Shown piece by piece: positions 62,904 through 64,000 of a DNA stretch of 64,000 nt. Source of the DNA: Solea solea. Lineage: Eukaryota > Chordata > Actinopteri > Pleuronectiformes > Soleidae. The translations under genes were made by a program, and so were the position numbers. Position 1 is the stretch's first letter, and every line of letters begins with the position of its first letter. The notes below the pieces were generated by a model, which was given only the letters and a program-made list of their open reading frames with translations, did no database searches and was not told where the DNA came from. The stretch spans positions 21,366,853-21,430,852 of the forward strand of contig NC_081144.1 of the NCBI RefSeq assembly GCF_958295425.1, given 5' to 3'.

Positions 62904-63844
62904 TTAAATGTGGTTGTATGATGGTGCTGGGTCATGGTAACGATGACTTATGTCAGCACCTACTCTGTGCCAGTACCTCACAAAAATACAAAAATATCTC
63001 ATTAAATCTATTTTCTTTTAGTTAAGAAAACTATAATTTACATCAAGACATTCAGGGACAAAAGTCACCCACGGATAACGTGCGCATATTTGCTTTCTCA
63101 CCTCATAGTCGCTTGTAGCATCCAGTGTCCCTGCGAGGCGAAAATGCTCCTGTTTTGTCTCCAGAAAATCCTCACCACATTTAGTAGATTGTGCAGCAAA
63201 AACCTTTTTTTTTCCCCCACAAGAAAACTACAAAAGCATGAGCTGCAAAAATGACGTATGACGTCTTTTTCATGCCGGACATTTTGAACCTGCAGGTCAC
63301 CTGCAGGTGCGAATGATTAACGAGCCGGGACACAGGAAGTCAAAGATGCTGCTGTGAGAAAGGCCTTCTGGTTCCTGTCGCCATCTTGTCATAGTCCTAA
63401 ATATTTAATCTGCATTTTTACCGGGATGAATTTGATGTTTCTAATGAAACCTAATATTGACTGACAGTAGTTGAGTAGCACTGTGATGTAGATAATAAAT
63501 GTAAAATTGAAAATGTCGCCCAGATTGCTGTTCAGGCAATGTCCCATGATGCAGTGCTCTATATCTATAGTATGGCTTCATCATTATTCCTTTGAAAACA
63601 TTTTTAAACTGTAAGAATCCTCTGTCTTGTTTTCTTCAGATTGAGGTCCGGGACAGAAGAGAGCCACGGTACGGAGTGCAGCGTCTTCACTGAGGGCAAT
63701 GACGCAGCACTGGATGACAACTCTTCTCCTCTCTCATCCATCTATTTCTCTTCCTTTCCTCTCTCCTCTCCTCTCTCCAATGATCAGGATTACTATCGCC
63801 CAATCTCAATGCAGACACCAAGTGTACAGGATTCTGTAAGATAA
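41751..63844 (+). CDS. lhfpl4: LHFPL tetraspan subfamily member 4 (GARLH4), GABA-A receptor auxiliary subunit
   Basis: LHFPL4 is a neuronal four-helix membrane protein that binds GABA-A receptors and links them to neuroligin-2 at inhibitory synapses. Exons are 41751..42159, 59395..59631, 62073..62089, then 63640..63693 or 63788..63844, giving 238 or 239 residues (human is about 247). Membrane segments fall near 22-44, 96-119, 130-147 and 177-198. Loop 1 has W46, GLF at 60-62, C65 and C78, the claudin-like signature; loop 2 has C160 and C172. The start MLPSQEASK, the segments FIQPYW and GDSV, and the stretch [14 protein letters not shown] favour LHFPL4 over LHFPL3. Which teleost duplicate (a or b) this is cannot be told. 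The start ATG has context AAC-ATG-T and follows an in-frame stop. Confidence 0.94.
42621..42644. repeat. (CAG)8 trinucleotide repeat
   Basis: Eight uninterrupted CAG units lie within intron 1 of lhfpl4, 462 bases after the donor. Confidence 0.9.
44258..44314. repeat. (TA)n microsatellite
   Basis: This uninterrupted AT alternation of about 57 bases is self-complementary, able to extrude as a cruciform and prone to length error in assemblies. Confidence 0.95.
44795..44890 (-). repeat. tRNA-derived SINE fragment, minus orientation
   Basis: On the minus strand, A-box-like GTGCTCAGTGGCAGAGC (44889-44873) and B-box-like GGTTGGAGGTCTGATC (44852-44837) lie in the right order and spacing for a tRNA-type head. 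Confidence 0.65.
45110..45520. repeat. Unclassified dispersed repeat
   Basis: The block TGTCAGGCTGTACAGAGGAC ... GGCAGGGTTTATTCGGCAGG ... GACACAGGTGAACAGGATGA looks like a common fish interspersed repeat, and a similar style of sequence lies at 28585-28990. No ORF or inverted ends were found. Confidence 0.4.
48151..48258. repeat. Teleost dispersed repeat (GTAGGGGTCACCACAGCAGA)
   Basis: GTAGGGGTCACCACAGCAGA followed by TCATCTGTCTCCATCTTA and GGCAAAGGTTTTACAC is a very frequent fish repeat segment. It is a short fragment here. Confidence 0.6.
50491..50535. repeat. (TG)16(GATA)n compound microsatellite
   Basis: Sixteen TG units are followed by three GATA units. Confidence 0.9.
53853..54007. 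mobile_element. hAT-like palindromic MITE, left end lost
   Basis: CACCTGATTCAAATAAT and its inverse ATTTGAATCAGGTG flank the centre, and the right end reads GACCAGGATTGAGAAACACT. Relatives lie at 29288-29371 and 62170-62346. The ends resemble CAGTGTTTC-type hAT termini; the class is inferred. Confidence 0.6.
54009..54260 (-). repeat. Teleost dispersed repeat (CTCCCACAGTCC family), minus orientation
   Basis: The plus-strand text begins with (CATC)n, then CTACCGCTTTATCCTCCACA, GAGGGTCCC, an AGCTGATATTGGGC segment and CATGTGGGAGGAAACTGGGG, the reverse order of the 9665 copy. A second partial copy follows at 54405-54490. Confidence 0.7.
54605..54650. repeat. (AGCT)n imperfect repeat
   Basis: Degenerate tandem AGCTAGCT units, self-complementary. 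Confidence 0.8.
57882..58065 (-). repeat. Teleost dispersed repeat (CTCCCACAGTCC family), minus orientation, 3' half
   Basis: It starts CCATCCATTTTCTACCGCTT, continues GGGTCGCTGGGGGTGCTGTG, AGCTGACATAGGGCGATAGG and GCCAGTCCATCGCAGGGCCA, and breaks off before the CTCCCACAGTCC part. Confidence 0.7.
59395..59631 (+). CDS. lhfpl4: lhfpl4 coding exon 2
   Basis: Acceptor TCCTCCTGCAG, donor G|GTCAGT. It completes Gly137 and encodes [19 protein letters not shown] through loop 2 (C160, C172), TM4 ([19 protein letters not shown]) and [17 protein letters not shown], ending in phase 1. If intron 2 is retained the protein would end after NKGQSWDN. Confidence 0.97.
60291..60438. mobile_element. 148-bp MITE with 19-bp terminal inverted repeats
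   Basis: The left end CATAAGAGGGGTCAAAAAT and the right end ATTTTTGACCCCACTCATG match on inversion at 17 of 19 positions, including a perfect 12-bp core GGGGTCAAAAAT. There is no ORF. The target duplication is unclear. Confidence 0.7.
60945..61072 (+). repeat. Teleost dispersed repeat (CTCCCACAGTCC family), plus orientation, 3' part
   Basis: GTGAGTGTGATCGTGGATGG, TTGTTTGTCTACATGTGTG, three TGTGTCCC units, then GCGACCCTCATGTGGAGGAT and AAAGCGGTAGAAGATGGATGG. This is the same family as the 57882 copy in the opposite orientation. Confidence 0.7.
62073..62089 (+). CDS. lhfpl4: lhfpl4 17-nt microexon (coding exon 3)
   Basis: A strong pyrimidine tract and TCCTTGCAG precede it, and a consensus GTAAGTTG donor follows. 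With the G from exon 2 it encodes DFAVSR, which matches the DF that follows ENK in mammalian LHFPL4 as I recall it. Seventeen bases is not a multiple of three, so inclusion sets the frame of the last exon; skipping it before 63640 gives an immediate stop (NKD-stop). Confidence 0.85.
62170..62346. mobile_element. hAT-like palindromic MITE
   Basis: CACACCTGATTCAAATGAATG and its inverse surround the centre; the right end GAGGACCAGGGTTGGGAAAC and ACACTG mirrors a decayed left end CATTGTCCAGTCCTGGACCC. It lies 80 bases after the microexon donor. Confidence 0.65.
62846..62905. repeat. (TA)n(TTTA)n microsatellite
   Basis: TA alternation followed by about ten TTTA units. Confidence 0.9.
63640..63693 (+). 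CDS. lhfpl4: lhfpl4 terminal coding exon, proximal acceptor
   Basis: Acceptor TTGTTTTCTTCAG. From the microexon in phase 0 it reads [17 protein letters not shown] and stops, giving a 238-residue protein. The tail is basic. Whether this acceptor or the one at 63788 is the main one cannot be decided from sequence. Confidence 0.6.
   Translation: MEVRDRREPRYGVQRLH
63788..63844 (+). CDS. lhfpl4: lhfpl4 terminal coding exon, distal acceptor
   Basis: A tract of about 60 mostly pyrimidine bases (63719-63780) ends in CCAATGATCAG, a strong 3' splice site. From the microexon in phase 0 it reads [18 protein letters not shown] and stops, giving a 239-residue protein with a Ser/Tyr-rich tail. This looks like a genuine alternative C-terminus. 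Confidence 0.55.
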   Translation, partial: DYYRPISMQTPSVQDSVR

Positions 63845-64000
63845 CAAAAAAGAAAAAAATAACAGCAAAAACTAAACACACTGGGATAAACTATATTTTG
63901 AAGAGAAAAAAAAATGGCTGTACAGTGCATTTATCACTTTGACTTTCTCAATGAATACCTTTATGATGATGATGGAAAAAACCCACACATTAATGTATTT
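63845..64000 (+). other. lhfpl4: lhfpl4 3' UTR, partial
   Basis: This is AT-rich sequence after both stop codons. No AATAAA signal is present before the window ends, so the transcript end lies outside. Confidence 0.6.

Larger units (their letters stand above)
62090..63639. other. lhfpl4 intron 3
   Basis: It contains a palindromic hAT-like repeat (62170-62346) just after the microexon and a TA/(TTTA)n microsatellite (62846-62905). The intron is 148 bases longer if the 63788 acceptor is used. Confidence 0.7.

Overview
The window looks like nuclear DNA of a ray-finned fish, most likely a percomorph teleost. Two vertebrate genes with GT/AG introns can be read. The rest is AT-rich intron and intergenic DNA with many microsatellites, tRNA-derived SINEs, Tc1/mariner, MITE and LINE relics of kinds common in teleosts. 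No bacterial, plasmid, phage or CRISPR features are present. Most open frames of 60-190 codons are chance frames in non-coding DNA.

Left part (1 to about 30.9 kb): the 5' part of a minus-strand copine gene, read here as cpne9. Six consecutive coding exons were placed by splice sites, reading phase and protein family: 30442-30521, 27854-27894, 8726-8772, 4400-4503, 2544-2583 and 352-428. They encode about 128 residues, covering the C2A domain. The second C2 domain and the vWA-like copine domain must lie beyond the left edge. Intron 2 is about 19 kb and holds most of the transposon debris.

Middle (about 30.5 to 41.7 kb): intergenic DNA between two divergent promoters. Each 5' region carries GA/CT tracts. 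The interval holds a palindromic MITE, a tRNA-type SINE and a degenerate LINE reverse transcriptase. No exon of mtmr14, which lies between these genes in mammals as I recall the map, was recognised.

Right part (41.75 kb to the end): a plus-strand LHFPL-family tetraspan gene, best matched to lhfpl4 (GARLH4), the GABA-A receptor auxiliary subunit. Coding exons are 41751-42159, 59395-59631 and a 17-nt microexon at 62073-62089, followed by a terminal exon with two plausible 3' splice sites (63640 and 63788). These give two different C-terminal tails, of 238 or 239 residues in total. The 3' UTR runs off the right edge.

The two genes do not form a pathway; they are divergent neighbours in an order that appears conserved in vertebrates (SETD5-LHFPL4-MTMR14-CPNE9 in human). 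I found no undescribed multi-gene system. The most interesting signal is the frame-setting 17-nt microexon and split C-terminus of lhfpl4.
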